A stretch of 50,020 bases of DNA from Clostridia bacterium. Its GTDB lineage: Bacteria; Bacillota; Clostridia; Christensenellales; Aristaeellaceae. How positions within the stretch are numbered: position 1 is the first letter of the stretch; the number at the start of each line of letters is the position of its first letter. The translations under genes were made by a program, and so were the position numbers. The notes below the pieces were generated by a model. The model made no database searches and was not told the origin of the DNA. It saw only the letters and a program-made list of their open reading frames with translations. Below, piece by piece: positions 34,306-42,882 of this stretch. The stretch is from NCBI GenBank assembly GCA_017430225.1, contig JAFRNK010000108.1, positions 1 through 50,020 on the forward strand, written 5' to 3'.

Positions 34306-36300
34306 ATGCCGAACGCAGAAAACCATCCTGCCGTCCCGTCCCTTTCCGAACAGGAGCAGATTCGCCGCAGCAAGCTGCAGGCGCTGTTTGACGCGGACGA
34401 AAGCCCCTACCGCCTGACACAGTTCCCGGTCGATACGCATTCGGCCGAAATCAAGGATCATTTCGAACAGTACGAAGGCAAAACCGTCAGCATCGCTGGC
34501 CGTATGATGAGCCGGCGCATCATGGGCAAGGCCGCATTCGGCCATCTTCTGGACAGCCAGGGCGACATCCAGGCCTATGTGCGCCGCGACGACGTCGGCG
34601 CGGACGAATACATGAAATTCAAGTCCTGGGACATCGGCGATCTGATCGGTGTCAAGGGCTTCGTATTCAAGACCCAGACCGGAGAAATCTCCGTACACGC
34701 CCAGGAAATCACGCTGCTCAGCAAGTGCCTGAAGCCCCTGCCCGAGAAGTTCCACGGTCTGCAGGATCAGGACCTCAGATACCGCCAGCGCTATCTGGAC
34801 ATGATCGTCAATCCCGAGGTACGCGACACTTTCATCAAGCGTTCCCAGGTCATCAGCGCGATCCGCACCTTCCTGAACGAGAAAGGCTTCCTTGAAGTCG
34901 AGACCCCCGTGCTGCACACCCAGGCAGGCGGCGCCGCGGCGCGCCCCTTCATCACCCACCACAATACTCTGGACATCGACATGTACCTGCGTATCGCACT
35001 GGAGCTGCACCTGAAGCGCCTGATCGTGGGCGGTTTTGAGCGCGTGTACGAAATCGGCCGCGTTTTCCGCAACGAGGGCATGGATACCCGCCACAATCCC
35101 GAGTTCACCATGCTGGAACTGTACCAGGCGTACACGAACTACGAAGGCATGATGAACATCGTCGAAGAGATGTTCCGCTATGTAGCTCACCAGGTCAACG
35201 GCACCGGTCTCATCGACTGCGGCGACGTCCAGCTCGATCTCGACAAGCCTTTCGCCCGTCTGTCCATGGTGGAAGCGGTGCGCCAGTACGCGAAAGTCGA
35301 CTTTGACCAGATCAATTCTCTGGAAGAAGCCCGTGCCATCGCCGACCAGCACGGCATCAAGTATGAGAAGCGGCATCAGAAGGGCGACATCCTGAACCTG
35401 TTCTTCGACGAATACGTTGAGAAAAACCTGGTACAGCCCACCTTCCTGAACGGCCATCCGGTGGAGATTTCCCCGCTGGCCAAAAAGGACCCCCTGCATC
35501 CCGGCTATACTGAGCGCTTTGAGGTCTTCATGCTGGGCCGCGAAATGGGTAACGCCTTCTCCGAGCTCAACGACCCCATCGACCAGCGCGCTCGCTTCGA
35601 GGCGCAGGCAGCGCTCAAGGCCCAGGGCGACGAAGAAGCCCAGGGCGTGGATGAGGACTTCCTGAACGCACTGGAAATCGGCATGCCCCCGACGGGCGGC
35701 CTGGGCGTCGGCGTCGACCGACTGGTCATGCTGCTGACCAATGCGCCGTCCATCCGCGACGTGCTACTCTTCCCGACCATGAAGCCCATCGACCAGCCGA
35801 AGAAGGAAGAAAAAGCGGAGAAAAAGTCTGCAGAATTCGAATGCGCCTGCTTTACATGTCCTTCCCAGGAGGAATGCAAGGAAGCTCAGGAAGCTGACAA
35901 AGCAGTGCCTGTCGAAGAAAAGATCGACTTCTCCAACGTTGTGATCGAACCGCTGTTCGAAGACCAGGTCGATTTCGAGACCTTTTCCAAGTCCGATTTC
36001 CGCGCCGTGAAGGTGCTCGCCTGTGAAGCGGTGCCCAAGTCCAAGAAACTGCTCAAGTTCACCCTGGACGACGGCAGCGGCAAGGAACGGACCATCCTGA
36101 GCGGCATCCACCTGTTCTATGAGCCGGAACAGCTGGTCGGCAAGACCTGCATCGCCATCGTGAACCTGCCCCCCAGGGCCATGATGGGCATCGAGTCCTG
36201 CGGGATGCTGATCAGCGCCATCCACAAGGAGGGCGACGAAGAACGTCTGCACCTGCTGATGGTCGATCCGCATATCCCCGCCGGTGCAAAACTGTACTGA
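34306..36300 (+). CDS. lysS: Class II lysyl-tRNA synthetase with C-terminal tRNA-binding (Trbp111/EMAPII-like) domain
   Basis: 664 residues, about 160 longer than ordinary LysRS. The OB-fold anticodon domain is about 50-165. Class II motifs follow: motif 2 with RVFRNEGMDTRHNPEFT and motif 3 with GLGVGVDRLVML. After about residue 500 comes a charged linker with four cysteines (C-x-C-x2-C-x4-C, about 512-522). A Trbp111/MetRS-beta type domain (about 557-664) has SKSDFRAVKVLACEAVPKS in pattern, LLKFTLDDGSG, and NLPPRAMMGIESCGM. The tail presumably increases tRNA affinity. A strong terminator follows. Confidence 0.95.
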   Translation: MPNAENHPAVPSLSEQEQIRRSKLQALFDADESPYRLTQFPVDTHSAEIKDHFEQYEGKTVSIAGRMMSRRIMGKAAFGHLLDSQGDIQAYVRRDDVGADEYMKFKSWDIGDLIGVKGFVFKTQTGEISVHAQEITLLSKCLKPLPEKFHGLQDQDLRYRQRYLDMIVNPEVRDTFIKRSQVISAIRTFLNEKGFLEVETPVLHTQAGGAAARPFITHHNTLDIDMYLRIALELHLKRLIVGGFERVYEIGRVFRNEGMDTRHNPEFTMLELYQAYTNYEGMMNIVEEMFRYVAHQVNGTGLIDCGDVQLDLDKPFARLSMVEAVRQYAKVDFDQINSLEEARAIADQHGIKYEKRHQKGDILNLFFDEYVEKNLVQPTFLNGHPVEISPLAKKDPLHPGYTERFEVFMLGREMGNAFSELNDPIDQRARFEAQAALKAQGDEEAQGVDEDFLNALEIGMPPTGGLGVGVDRLVMLLTNAPSIRDVLLFPTMKPIDQPKKEEKAEKKSAEFECACFTCPSQEECKEAQEADKAVPVEEKIDFSNVVIEPLFEDQVDFETFSKSDFRAVKVLACEAVPKSKKLLKFTLDDGSGKERTILSGIHLFYEPEQLVGKTCIAIVNLPPRAMMGIESCGMLISAIHKEGDEERLHLLMVDPHIPAGAKLY

Positions 36301-36312
36301 GATAACAATGAT

Positions 36313-36345
36313 CGAGCCTGCCGAAACATCCGGCAGGCTCGTTTT
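36313..36345 (+). terminator. Terminator of greA-lysS (convergent with the pectin operon)
   Basis: 11-bp perfect stem CGAGCCTGCCG / CGGCAGGCTCG with a 7-base loop, followed by TTTTCTGTCTTT. It separates lysS from the last gene of the opposing operon. Confidence 0.88.
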
Positions 36346-36359
36346 CTGTCTTTATGTTA

Positions 36360-37007
36360 TTATTCGACCAGCCCCAGCGCTTTCAGGCTTTTTGCGGCAT
36401 ATGCCGCGAAGCGGTCAGCCCCGGCGAAGCGCGTGTGGGCGTTGTCCATGACCGCCTGCGGATATCGCGGGTCTTCTCCCTCCGCGATATGCATAAATAG
36501 CTTTTTGCTGCCCTCCTCGCCCATTTCAGCAACGAGACGCCAGCTTTCCGCGTAAAGATCGATCAGGGGGACTTTGAGCTTATCCGCCAGCACGCGGACA
36601 GCTTCGAGGTATTCCCCATGCGTCGGCTGCAGCACGCCGTTCTCCCAGACGCGCATGCAGATGGGCGTCAGCAGGACAGGGATCGCTTTTCTCTCGCGGG
36701 CGAACTGCACGAAAAACGTCAGGTTGTCCGTGAACGAAGTCCACGGCTCGGTATGGCGCTCCGGTTTGTCGCTCTCGTCATTGTGTGCGAACTGGACCAG
36801 CAGCAAATCTCCCTCGCCCAAGTGTCCGTCCAGCTGCTGCAGGCGGCCTTCCGCAAGGAAAGATTTCGTGCTCCGCCCGGCTTTCGCGATGTCAATCACA
36901 GGGACGCCCGGCAGGTATCCGCCCAGGAGCTGACCCCAGCCTACCATCAGCGTCTCTTTAGGATCGTATGTATCGGCTGTGGAATCGCCGCAGATATAAA
37001 TACTCAT
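36360..37007 (-). CDS. SGNH/GDSL hydrolase, rhamnogalacturonan acetylesterase-like (1)
   Basis: 215 residues from ATG 37007, behind GAAAGGAGC. The four SGNH blocks are readable: GDSTAD with nucleophile Ser9, Gly at AGRS (43-46), Asn76 in AHND, and Asp188-x2-His191. Lack of a signal peptide suggests cytoplasmic removal of acetyl groups from imported pectic oligosaccharides. It is last in the operon, 12 bases after the GH2 gene. Confidence 0.88.
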   Translation of the reverse strand: MSIYICGDSTADTYDPKETLMVGWGQLLGGYLPGVPVIDIAKAGRSTKSFLAEGRLQQLDGHLGEGDLLLVQFAHNDESDKPERHTEPWTSFTDNLTFFVQFARERKAIPVLLTPICMRVWENGVLQPTHGEYLEAVRVLADKLKVPLIDLYAESWRLVAEMGEEGSKKLFMHIAEGEDPRYPQAVMDNAHTRFAGADRFAAYAAKSLKALGLVE

Positions 37008-37018
37008 TTCTGCTCCTT

Positions 37019-40000
37019 TCACAATGTGATTCTCAGCGCGCCGATCCTGTCGTCGAACTGGGCGGAAGCTCCGTCGATGTACGGTGCGACAGCGTTGATT
37101 TCCATCACCAGGATGCCTTCCGCGGTCACAAAGGGCTGGCCGTCCATCAGGCTTTCCTGCCCATCCACGGTCAGGTGGGCCTTGCCTGTCTGGGCGACGA
37201 CCGTATGCCCGCCTGAAACCAGGGTGAGCGTACCGCTGTCCGGCTGCCAGCTGAAGTCCATCCGTTCCGGCGCCATGGACTTCATCCGCTCAAGTATACA
37301 CATGACGTTGCCCCAGATACTGCCGTTTCTGTTCACGGCGCGGACGCCGCGGAAATCGGGCTCCTGCCCGTTGACCATGACCTTACAGTAATTTTCAGTT
37401 TCAGGGACATATTTCACCGCGTCGGCCTGCGGAATCGGCGGTAAACAATCCTCCCCGGCGGGCGGCAGCGCGGCGGGATCAGGATAAACCACCGCGGGCG
37501 CCTCACCGGAGAGCGGAGCGTTATCGCAGGCCACGGTCTCGAGAGCGATCTCCGCGCCAGCCAGTCCGGGCGCCGAGGCTGTCAGGCGGACGATGTCCGG
37601 CTTCAGGCTGCTGCGCAGCAGTACGCGGTTGACGCCGCACTCGGCATACACAAAGGACTGCCCGATCACGCTGTCGCTGCGGCCGTTCCCGTTGAAGCGG
37701 CCGCTGTTGTAGCCACCCAGCAGGACTGCGTCTCCCGAGACGGAAAAGTCTATGCGCATGTCCGCCAGCGGGCAGATCCTGCCCTTGGCGTCGGTCACCT
37801 GCACATCCACGAAGCACAGGTCATTGCCGTCAGCACGCCAGCCTCCGGGCGCGCAGCAGGATGAAAGGCCGATCCGCGCAGGCGCTCCCGCCGTTTCGAT
37901 CCGGTCCCGGCAGACGATCCGGCCGTCATAACCGTATCCGACCGCTTCGACGGCACCACTCTCCGTCACGTCAATGCCCGGGAACGCGAACACAAAGCCG
38001 TATTCCGGCCGGTCACACAATCCTGCCTGCCTGCCGTTGACGTACAGGATGACCTTTTCCACGGCATAGCTACCGATGCAATACACTGTTTTATGTTTGG
38101 GATCGCGGTATTCAAACTCCTCCGTCTCTTCCCAGAAACGGCCGTTGAAAGCCTTTTTATGGGCGCGGTAATTGGTTCCGTCCGTCTTGGGGTAATTCCA
38201 ATGCCCCAGCAGTTTGACCGCCGGAGCCGCGCTGTGCATGACCCGGAATACGTCAAAGCTCTGTTTTTTCACACGGATGGCGTCCACGCGTCCGCTCATG
38301 CGCCCGTTTTCGCTCCAGCTCTGGCGGCCGTGCTGGGCCGAGTCCGTCCAGCAGAGCGCCGCACAGGCACTGTAAAGGTTTTTGCCCGACGCGCCGCTAA
38401 TGCGGTCAAAGAAGAACTCGCTGTATCCACGTGCATTGGCCAGCGCAAGATCCTCGCTGGTCAGGTCGTAAAAATCGAGACCCTTCTCCTTCTTGCCGCC
38501 TTTGCCGAGATAACGGCTGCGGTAATCGAAATCCGGCGGGCTATAATCGTCCCACACGCGGCGCGGCGCTTCTTCGCGGCTGTATTCCGTCTCCGTGACG
38601 GGTCCATGCTCCGCCAGGAAACGCGCCGCGTGCCGGTTGAGCATCGTGCCGACGTATTCGCTCTCCAGCAACGCGTCTTCCGTGTTGATGGTGCGGCATC
38701 CCATAAACCGTCCGCCGCAAGGGTCCAGGACGCGCTTCAGCAGTGTCATCTCCCGCATGTGCGCAGCGGAAATCACGTTGTTGCCCGCTTCCCAGAACAG
38801 GATCGCGGGATGGTTGCGATAGGCGACGATCACGTTGCGCATCAGTTCGACCCGCTGATCCCACTGGCGGCCGTGCGTCTCCCGTTCCTTATCGCCCGCG
38901 GGCTGGGTGCATACCACGCCATGCCGGTCACAGGCGCGGATATCTGCCGGGCTGGCCGCGACGTGCATCCAGCGGATGTGGTTTGCGCCGCTTTTCCGGA
39001 CCCAATGCGCGTCCATATCGTGCATCCATTCAGGCACGATGCCGCTTTCAGCCCATTCATTGGCAGCCCGCTGGGCGTAACCCCGCAGCCAGACGGGATG
39101 GCCGTTGATCAGCACACCGCGGTCCCGGTCATAGGCCGCATGGCGGAAACCCGTCTTGATCTCCTCACAGTCAACTGCTGTTCCATCCGCTTCCAGGATG
39201 ACCTCCACCCTGTACAGCGCAGGATGGGCAGGCTCCCAGAATGTCAGGCCGGATACCCGCGCCGAACAGCGGATGACAGCCGTCCCCATCGCGTCCGCGC
39301 AGGTGGGTTTTACCTTTTCCTCGTCCTCTGGTACATAGTGCGCCGTCTTTTCATCCCACCGGTACGCGTCTTCGGGCACCAGGGTCACCGGAGGCTGCCA
39401 TTGAGCCGGAGCGACTTCACACCAGTCTGAAGAAAAAGCGGCGACCTCTCTGCCGTCGACCGCACGGATATGAGCCGTCACACGGCAGTTTGCCGTACAT
39501 CCCGACAGATTCCTGACCTCCGCGTCCACTTGGATCCGGGCAGTGTGCCGCTCAAAATCAAAGCTGTCCGCATAAATATAGGTACCGTGGCTCTGCAGAT
39601 TGGCGTACAAAGGCAGTGTCAGGTGGACATCGTCTTTAAAATAAACACGGATCGCCTGGCTCAGCCCGCCCAGCGTCGGATTAAAGTCATTGCAGTTCCA
39701 CGAGAAGCCGACGCCCTCCCGGTTTTCGGGCACCTTTTCATCCTGGCTCTGCAGGTAGGAGCCGGGGATCGCATCCGGTTTGTTGGGCGTTTCCGCGATA
39801 CAGAAGGGGATATTCCGGGTACTGGTATTGTCAGTCACGACAGCGATCACGTTGCTGCCGGAAACGTTCAGAAAAGGCGTCACATCAAATCCGAACAGGC
39901 CGACTCCCATTTCATAGTACCCGGCCAGACGGCCGTTGACATATAAATAACAGGTCTGCCGCACGCCCTCAAAGGCGATGCAGACCCGTTTGTTGCGGTG

Positions 40001-40264
40001 TTCAGGCGGAATGGTCAACGTATTCCTGTAGAAAGCACAGGTGCGCCTCTGGCCGCTGCCGCCGTCCTCGATCGGCACAGCAAACAGGTCGCTGCCGTTA
40101 AAGGTATGCGGCAGCGTGACCTGTTCCCATTGACTGTCATCATAATCCCGGTCAGTTGGCAGGCGGTCCAGGCTATCCCGGCACGCAGCCAGGGCCTTTT
40201 CCATCGGAAAAGCGCCAGCCAGGCAGAAACGCCAGCCGTGATGGAAATAACAGCCGTTATTCAT
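37019..40264 (-). CDS. Glycoside hydrolase family 2-type enzyme with copper-amine-oxidase-like C-terminal domain
   Basis: 1081 residues, no signal peptide. It has an N-terminal sugar-binding jelly roll (about 45-190, WRFCLAG then LPHTFNG and YLYVNGRLAGYYEMG), an immunoglobulin-like domain and a TIM barrel (about 380-700). The nucleophile region is TETEYS (Glu near 558). The acid/base region reads FWEAGNN (near 490) where most GH2 enzymes have GNE. Further beta domains follow, and residues about 965-1081 resemble the repeated stalk domain of copper amine oxidase N1 type. It probably removes galactose-like or uronic side groups from pectin fragments. It overlaps the upstream esterase stop by 8 bases. 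Confidence 0.85.
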   Translation of the reverse strand: MNNGCYFHHGWRFCLAGAFPMEKALAACRDSLDRLPTDRDYDDSQWEQVTLPHTFNGSDLFAVPIEDGGSGQRRTCAFYRNTLTIPPEHRNKRVCIAFEGVRQTCYLYVNGRLAGYYEMGVGLFGFDVTPFLNVSGSNVIAVVTDNTSTRNIPFCIAETPNKPDAIPGSYLQSQDEKVPENREGVGFSWNCNDFNPTLGGLSQAIRVYFKDDVHLTLPLYANLQSHGTYIYADSFDFERHTARIQVDAEVRNLSGCTANCRVTAHIRAVDGREVAAFSSDWCEVAPAQWQPPVTLVPEDAYRWDEKTAHYVPEDEEKVKPTCADAMGTAVIRCSARVSGLTFWEPAHPALYRVEVILEADGTAVDCEEIKTGFRHAAYDRDRGVLINGHPVWLRGYAQRAANEWAESGIVPEWMHDMDAHWVRKSGANHIRWMHVAASPADIRACDRHGVVCTQPAGDKERETHGRQWDQRVELMRNVIVAYRNHPAILFWEAGNNVISAAHMREMTLLKRVLDPCGGRFMGCRTINTEDALLESEYVGTMLNRHAARFLAEHGPVTETEYSREEAPRRVWDDYSPPDFDYRSRYLGKGGKKEKGLDFYDLTSEDLALANARGYSEFFFDRISGASGKNLYSACAALCWTDSAQHGRQSWSENGRMSGRVDAIRVKKQSFDVFRVMHSAAPAVKLLGHWNYPKTDGTNYRAHKKAFNGRFWEETEEFEYRDPKHKTVYCIGSYAVEKVILYVNGRQAGLCDRPEYGFVFAFPGIDVTESGAVEAVGYGYDGRIVCRDRIETAGAPARIGLSSCCAPGGWRADGNDLCFVDVQVTDAKGRICPLADMRIDFSVSGDAVLLGGYNSGRFNGNGRSDSVIGQSFVYAECGVNRVLLRSSLKPDIVRLTASAPGLAGAEIALETVACDNAPLSGEAPAVVYPDPAALPPAGEDCLPPIPQADAVKYVPETENYCKVMVNGQEPDFRGVRAVNRNGSIWGNVMCILERMKSMAPERMDFSWQPDSGTLTLVSGGHTVVAQTGKAHLTVDGQESLMDGQPFVTAEGILVMEINAVAPYIDGASAQFDDRIGALRITL

Positions 40265-40925
40265 TTTCGTCCTTCAAAAATGCGGCGCAGACGGGGTATT
40301 CGCGCATTTCACGGACGACAAGGCGGCAGATCTGGTCCGCGCCGTAAGCGTTGAAATGCGTCTTGTCGTCATGCCCGTCCGGGAAGTCCGGATTCTCCCC
40401 CGGCTTCAGCCGCACGAACAGTTCCGCTGTCTTTTCTTCCCCCAGCTGCAGGTAGAGCTCCCGACTGTCCTTCTTCAGGTCGCACAGGGGAACGCCTTTT
40501 TCGGCCGCCAGTTTGCGCACCGCGCCGGGATATTCCCCGTGCGTATAGAGCATGCTGCCGCCGCCCACAAAGAACCGGCGGGATACGGAAGTCAGGAGCA
40601 CCGGCTGCGCGCCGCGCTCCAGCGCCGCGCTGCAGTAGCGCCACAGCTCTTCGGGATAGGTCGTATCGGGATCCGTATGGCGCTCGTCGTCCTTTTCATC
40701 GTTGTGTCCGAACTGGATCAGCAGGAGGTCCCCCGCCGCCATCTCTTTTTCCGCCGGCTCAAACAGCCCTTCCACCCGGAAGCTGCGGCTGCTGCGCCCG
40801 CTTAGGGCCAGATTGCGCACCTTCACGTCTTCCCTGACATACCTGGGCAATGCCCAGCCCCAGCCGCGGAACGGCGGTTTGTTATCGTCCACTGTGGAAT
40901 CGCCGATGATCCAAATGGTGGGCAT
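40257..40925 (-). CDS. SGNH/GDSL hydrolase, rhamnogalacturonan acetylesterase-like (2)
   Basis: 222 residues. GDSTVDD has nucleophile Ser10, SGRSSRS gives the block II glycine, FGHNDEKDD the block III Asn, and Asp187-x2-His190 the last block. It shows clear similarity to the other SGNH protein of this operon (shared AxSGRSxxSF, QFxHNDE, THGEY patterns), suggesting an old duplication with divided substrate preference. Cytoplasmic, as no signal peptide is seen. It begins 4 bases after the PL22 stop. Confidence 0.88.
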   Translation of the reverse strand: MPTIWIIGDSTVDDNKPPFRGWGWALPRYVREDVKVRNLALSGRSSRSFRVEGLFEPAEKEMAAGDLLLIQFGHNDEKDDERHTDPDTTYPEELWRYCSAALERGAQPVLLTSVSRRFFVGGGSMLYTHGEYPGAVRKLAAEKGVPLCDLKKDSRELYLQLGEEKTAELFVRLKPGENPDFPDGHDDKTHFNAYGADQICRLVVREMREYPVCAAFLKDENE

Positions 40926-40929
40926 AGGT

Positions 40930-41991
40930 TCACCAATCCTTCCAGACCTGTTTCAGGTCGATGGTGCACACCTGGCCAATGCCGTTTTCGTCCGGATTGG
41001 AGAAGAGGATCATATCGCCCTTGCGGTTGAAAGAGGGATGCTGATGATCGGCGCCCGTCTTGCAATGGCCGGTGGAAGCGATGAACTTGGCTTTCTTCGT
41101 GGCGCGCTCGATCAGGACCACGCCCTCCTGGATGGTCGTGCCCAGATAGCTGATACGGTCGGCGCACAGCCATTTATGATCGCGGCTGATGCAGGGATGG
41201 AGCAGCTGCGTGCTGGTCGCCGCCACATCGAAATGCCGCCCGTCCTTATCGCCGATGATGATGTTGCCGGTATGGACCTCGCCCTTATCGCCGTCGACAA
41301 AGCCCGCGGGATCCAGCTTCATCATGGCCATTTCGGTACCGTCAGAAGACCAGACTTCGTGCGTGATCCACTCGCTGGGATGTTCCACGTAGTACGGACG
41401 CACATAGCGCTCTTTGACATCGAACATCCAGGTGCGCTGGAAGGCGTCGCCCTCGGTCTCGTGGATATAGAAGATCAGGTTCTCGTCCGACGGGCAGATC
41501 TGCGCGTGGCCGAGGCGGTAATCGCTCTGGTACACGACTTCAGCTTCCTTCCCCGGATCCAGGATCACGAGGCCGTAATACTTGTTCGCCAGGTGGTAGC
41601 TGCAGGCGATGCGCCTCGTATTCGCGGCCGTGAGGTGACCGGTGATCTGGCCGCCCTTCGGCAGGTCGCCGATCTTCGTCATCTCGTTGGTGCTCAGGTC
41701 GACCGCGTAGACCTCCGTCTCGTTCTTGCAGGTATAGCCGATATTCTTTTCGCGGTCGGTGGCAAAGCCGCGGAAGGAGTAATCCGTGACACGGTCGATC
41801 TCGCCCGTTTCCACATTCGCGCGGTAGCAGCCGCCGTCAGTCCGGCCCTCCAGCTGCTGCTTCATGAAAAAGAAGTATTTGTCGTCAGTCGAAAAATTCT
41901 CGCAGGTAAAATACAGTTTGGAATTGCGCTCCGGGCCGTGCGCATAGCGCCGTACTTCATAACCGGTAATAGCGTCGCGATAAACTTCCAT
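40930..41991 (-). CDS. Oligogalacturonate lyase (PL22-like)
   Basis: 353 residues with a seven-bladed propeller style of repeats (strand pairs such as NLIFYIHETEG, GTEMAMMKL, GDMILFSNPD). The family pattern is visible: GHAQICPSD at 161-169, WITHEVWSSDG (His211) and DHQHPSFN at 315-322, which would supply the metal-binding His/Gln cluster. It cleaves unsaturated di- and oligogalacturonate by beta-elimination in the cytoplasm, feeding keturonate degradation. GGAGG precedes the ATG. Confidence 0.85.
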   Translation of the reverse strand: MEVYRDAITGYEVRRYAHGPERNSKLYFTCENFSTDDKYFFFMKQQLEGRTDGGCYRANVETGEIDRVTDYSFRGFATDREKNIGYTCKNETEVYAVDLSTNEMTKIGDLPKGGQITGHLTAANTRRIACSYHLANKYYGLVILDPGKEAEVVYQSDYRLGHAQICPSDENLIFYIHETEGDAFQRTWMFDVKERYVRPYYVEHPSEWITHEVWSSDGTEMAMMKLDPAGFVDGDKGEVHTGNIIIGDKDGRHFDVAATSTQLLHPCISRDHKWLCADRISYLGTTIQEGVVLIERATKKAKFIASTGHCKTGADHQHPSFNRKGDMILFSNPDENGIGQVCTIDLKQVWKDW

Positions 41992-42015
41992 TTTCGGATT
42001 CCTCCTGTTTATTCA

Positions 42016-42816
42016 TTACAGACGGACCGTCGTCCCCGCAGGGATACAGACAGGCGCCTGATCATTGACGGAAATATAGCAATCCCTGGCATTGGGATTG
42101 TGCACAAAACTGTTGTCCGCCGCAAACTGCAGGCGGGCGTAATCGTCCATACAATCCATGAATTCGATGTTGGTGCAGTACCAGATATCGTCCTTGCCGC
42201 CCATCATTTCGCAGAAGGATTCCATCAGATCCCAGTTGTTCTTATCGTCGAACTCATAACTGTGCCCCCAGACATACATGAGGTACAGATACTGTTTTTT
42301 GAACAGTGACAAAAACTGTTCACCCAGCTCCAGCAGCCGGTGATTGTGATGGCAGGTCGCCTGCCAGCGGTAGGGGTTTTCCGGCAGCGCGAAATTGTCG
42401 GAGGAGCCGACCACCCGCGAATAACGGATGCCCAGGCCCGGCAGCAAGGCCTCGATATCGCGGCTCACGGAGCCGTTGGGATAGCTGAGGCCGCGGACAG
42501 GAGTCCCTGTCAGGCTTTCCAGAAACTTGCGGTCCTCCAGCACCTCATGGGCCACCTCAGGCAGCGGGCAGCGTGCGATAGTCGGATGGGTAACCGTATG
42601 GCAAGCTACTTCGTGCTCGGCATACAGGATTTTGATCTCTTCGGGAAGGATGCGGTCGCCCCGCTCAAAAAGGCCGCTGTTCAGGTGGAAAGTGCCCTTG
42701 ATCCCGTTACGGTTGAAAATGTCGATCAGGCGGCGGTCCTGCGTACGGCCGTCGTCATAGCTCATGGTCAGCGCTTTGTGCTTCCCGCCCGGAAAGCAGC
42801 AGTAGACTCTGTTCAT
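42016..42816 (-). CDS. Polysaccharide deacetylase family protein (CE4-like)
   Basis: 266 residues. The NodB-type motif 1 is SYDDG (Asp21-Asp22) and the metal motif is HTVTH (His73, His77), followed by motif 3 with LSYPNGS. There is no signal peptide, so it is likely cytoplasmic. Members remove acetyl groups from sugars or act on amides; here de-esterification or deacetylation of imported pectic fragments fits. GGGAGG precedes the ATG. A strong hairpin separates it from the binding-protein gene. Confidence 0.85.
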   Translation of the reverse strand: MNRVYCCFPGGKHKALTMSYDDGRTQDRRLIDIFNRNGIKGTFHLNSGLFERGDRILPEEIKILYAEHEVACHTVTHPTIARCPLPEVAHEVLEDRKFLESLTGTPVRGLSYPNGSVSRDIEALLPGLGIRYSRVVGSSDNFALPENPYRWQATCHHNHRLLELGEQFLSLFKKQYLYLMYVWGHSYEFDDKNNWDLMESFCEMMGGKDDIWYCTNIEFMDCMDDYARLQFAADNSFVHNPNARDCYISVNDQAPVCIPAGTTVRL

Positions 42817-42834
42817 ACATCCTCCCCATAGGAT

Positions 42835-42861
42835 GGGGCTGCTGCATTCCGCAGCAGCCCC
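42835..42861 (-). promoter_or_regulatory. Intercistronic hairpin after the binding-protein gene
   Basis: 11-bp perfect stem GGGGCTGCTGC / GCAGCAGCCCC with a 5-base loop. On the minus strand no T-run follows, so it is more likely an mRNA processing or stabilising structure protecting the binding-protein message than a full terminator. Confidence 0.6.
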
Positions 42862-42882
42862 GCACAGGTTTTCGATCAGGAA

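Noticed and set aside
34126-35499. 457-codon minus-strand frame opposite lysS
   Set aside because: Shadow of lysS; no motif and no ribosome site.
38093-39430. 445-codon plus-strand frame inside the GH2 gene
   Set aside because: Low-complexity antisense product rich in Arg, Ala and Pro; the minus-strand GH2 reading has recognisable domains.
40702-42309. 535-codon plus-strand frame opposite SGNH, PL22 and deacetylase genes
   Set aside because: It spans three real genes on the other strand and has no recognisable motif.
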